NCBI GenBank assembly: GCA_903890265.1
Contig: CAITAM010000540.1
Span: forward strand, 1-6,877
From: an uncultured Pseudomonadota bacterium
GTDB taxonomy: Bacteria; Pseudomonadota; Gammaproteobacteria; Steroidobacterales; Steroidobacteraceae
Length of the DNA: 6,877 bases
Direction: 5' to 3'
The stretch's first letter is position 1. Every line of letters starts with the position of its first letter. Positions 5,339-6,877 of the stretch are shown in pieces. The notes beneath the pieces are model-generated. The model saw only the letters and a program-made list of their open reading frames with translations. It was not told where the DNA came from and did no database searches. Position numbers and translations under genes: made by a program.

Positions 5339-6877
5339 CTAAAGTGTGCGCGTCACCACGACGCGTTCGTAGCACTCGATCTGGTCGCCGGCCCGCACGT
5401 CGTTGTAGTCCTTGACCGCGATACCGCACTCGGTACCGGCCCGGACCTCGCCCACGTCGTCCTTGAAGCGCCTGAGGCTCTCGAGCGCACCCTCGAAGAT
5501 CACGACGTTGTCGCGCAGCACGCGGATCGGGTTGTTGCGCTTCACGAACCCTTCCATCACGAGGCAGCCGGCCACCTGGCCGAACTTGCTCGAACGGAAC
5601 ACGTCGCGCACCTGCGCCGTACCCACGATCTGGTCGCGCACCTCGGGCGAGAGCATGCCGGACAGCGCGGCGCGCACGTCGTCGATGGCTTCGTAGATGA
5701 TGCTGTAGTAGCGGACATCGAGGCCCTGGTCCTTGATCATCGAGCGCGCCGTCGCATCGGCGCGGACGTTGAAGGCGATGATGCGGCCGTTCGAGGCCGA
5801 GGCCAGGTTCACATCCGACTCGGTGATGCCACCGACGTTCGAACCGATGACCTTGACCGCGACTTCGCTGGTGGAGAGCTTCGACAGCGCGTCCTTGAGG
5901 GCCTCGGCCGAACCCTGCACGTCGGCCTTGATGAGCACCTGGATCGTCTGCGCCTTGGTGTCTGACATCGAGGAGAACACGTCCTCGGCGGTCGGCACCA
6001 CGCGGGCGAGCTTCACGTCGCGGAACTTGCCCTGACGGTAGAGCGCCACTTCGCGCGCCTTGCGCTCGTTCTCGACGACGAGGAGGTCGTCACCGGCGTT
6101 GGGCGCCGCGGACAGGCCAAGCACCTGCACCGGGATCGACGGTCCGGCCGAGGTCACGGGCTGGCCGCGCTCGTCGAACATCGCCCGGACGCGGCCGTAT
6201 TCCTGGCCGGCAAGGATCGTGTCGCCCTGCTTCAGCGTGCCGCGCTTGACGAGGACCGTGGCCACCGCGCCGCGACCCTTCTCGATGGCGGACTCGAGCA
6301 CCACGCCCGCCGCCGGGCCGTTCGGGCTCGCCTTCAGTTCGAGGACCTCGGCCTGCAGCAGCAGGGTTTCAAGCAGCTGCTCGACGCCCGTACCGACCTT
6401 GGCCGAGACCGGCACGAACATCGTGTCGCCGCCCCACTCCTCGGGGATGACGTTCTGCTTGACTAGCTCGTTCTTGACCCGCTCGGGGTCGGCCTCCGGC
6501 TTGTCGATCTTGTTCAGCGCCACCACGATCGGCACCTCGGCGGCGCGGGCGTGCTGGATCGCCTCGATCGTCTGCGGCATGACGCCGTCATCGGCGGCCA
6601 CCACCAGCACCACGATATCGGTCGCCTGGGCGCCGCGGGCGCGCATCGAGGTGAAGGCGGCGTGACCCGGGGTGTCGATGAAGGTGACGATGCCCCGTGG
6701 TGTCGTGACGTGGTAGGCACCGATGTGCTGGGTAATACCGCCCGCCTCGCCCGCCGCCACCTTGGCCGTGCGGATGTAATCGAGCAGCGACGTCTTGCCG
6801 TGGTCGACGTGGCCCATGATGGTGACCACGGGCGGTCGCACGGTCGCGTCCTCACCGGCATCGAGGCCCGCCTGCAG
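5339..6877 (-). CDS. infB: Translation initiation factor IF-2, C-terminal part (5' end outside window)
   Basis: The frame is open from the window edge to a TAG stop at 5339-5341, giving 512 residues of a protein usually near 850-900 residues in gammaproteobacteria. IF-2 is the GTPase that brings formylmethionyl-tRNA to the 30S subunit and promotes subunit joining. All GTPase motifs are present: G1 GHVDHGKT (fragment residues 22-29), the G2 region GGITQHIGAY (about 46-55), G3 DTPGH (68-72), G4 NKID (122-125) and G5 SAK (158-160). The beta-barrel domain II and the C1/C2 domains follow. The C2 initiator-tRNA site carries the expected segment GTECGIAV near the end. A GTG at 6839-6841 is an internal valine codon, since the frame continues upstream and the G domain begins right there. 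The missing part would be the variable N-terminal region. Confidence 0.98.
   Translation of the reverse strand: MQAGLDAGEDATVRPPVVTIMGHVDHGKTSLLDYIRTAKVAAGEAGGITQHIGAYHVTTPRGIVTFIDTPGHAAFTSMRARGAQATDIVVLVVAADDGVMPQTIEAIQHARAAEVPIVVALNKIDKPEADPERVKNELVKQNVIPEEWGGDTMFVPVSAKVGTGVEQLLETLLLQAEVLELKASPNGPAAGVVLESAIEKGRGAVATVLVKRGTLKQGDTILAGQEYGRVRAMFDERGQPVTSAGPSIPVQVLGLSAAPNAGDDLLVVENERKAREVALYRQGKFRDVKLARVVPTAEDVFSSMSDTKAQTIQVLIKADVQGSAEALKDALSKLSTSEVAVKVIGSNVGGITESDVNLASASNGRIIAFNVRADATARSMIKDQGLDVRYYSIIYEAIDDVRAALSGMLSPEVRDQIVGTAQVRDVFRSSKFGQVAGCLVMEGFVKRNNPIRVLRDNVVIFEGALESLRRFKDDVGEVRAGTECGIAVKDYNDVRAGDQIECYERVVVTRTL

Noticed and set aside
4844..5965. Open frame of 373 codons on the plus strand antisense to infB and rbfA
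   Set aside because: It is a shadow of infB and rbfA; its repetitive start is just the antisense reading of the rbfA 12-bp repeats.
6839..6841. GTG as a start codon for infB
   Set aside because: The frame continues to the window edge, and this codon is the Val just before the G domain; IF-2 has a long N-terminal region upstream.

Overview
The window is a 6.9 kb, high-GC bacterial chromosome segment. It holds the end of a conserved translation and RNA-metabolism cluster on the minus strand, facing the 3' end of a subtilisin-like protease gene on the plus strand. The order infB-rbfA-truB-rpsO-pnp is the classic proteobacterial arrangement. The IF-2, S15 and PNPase sequences look gammaproteobacterial, perhaps near Xanthomonadales, Nevskiales or Steroidobacterales. 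That placement rests on recognition only, not on a search.

Layout by coordinate: 1-1014 (+) is the C-terminal part of a subtilase with catalytic Ser and an unusual tail of seven six-residue units. 1015-1129 is a convergent intergenic region with a perfect-stem bidirectional terminator, then four 12-bp tandem repeats ending in an 18-bp palindrome. 1130-3211 (-) is pnp with a GTG start. 3212-3344 holds a terminator/attenuator and a possible pnp leader stem. 3345-3614 (-) is rpsO. 3615-3836 holds a candidate rpsO promoter, a dyad and a GC-rich hairpin after truB. 3837-4772 (-) is truB, overlapping rbfA by 4 bp (ATGA). 4769-5293 (-) is rbfA with a repetitive acidic tail. 5294-5338 is a short gap with a strong Shine-Dalgarno set off from the rbfA start by a hairpin. 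5339-6877 (-) is the C-terminal 512 codons of infB, cut by the window edge.

The minus-strand genes act together. IF-2 places initiator tRNA on the ribosome, RbfA matures the 30S subunit, TruB makes pseudouridine 55 in tRNA, S15 is a primary 16S-binding 30S protein, and PNPase degrades and processes RNA. The signals seen fit one readthrough operon with an extra promoter before rpsO and partial termination between rpsO and pnp. The protease is convergent and looks unrelated in function.

I see no wholly new system. The most notable unexplained details are the protease hexapeptide tail, the two unrelated-looking but equal-period (12 bp, four copies) tandem repeats in the pnp 3' region and the rbfA tail, and the hairpin-separated ribosome binding site of rbfA. 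No tRNA, rRNA, CRISPR array, insertion sequence or integration site was seen.
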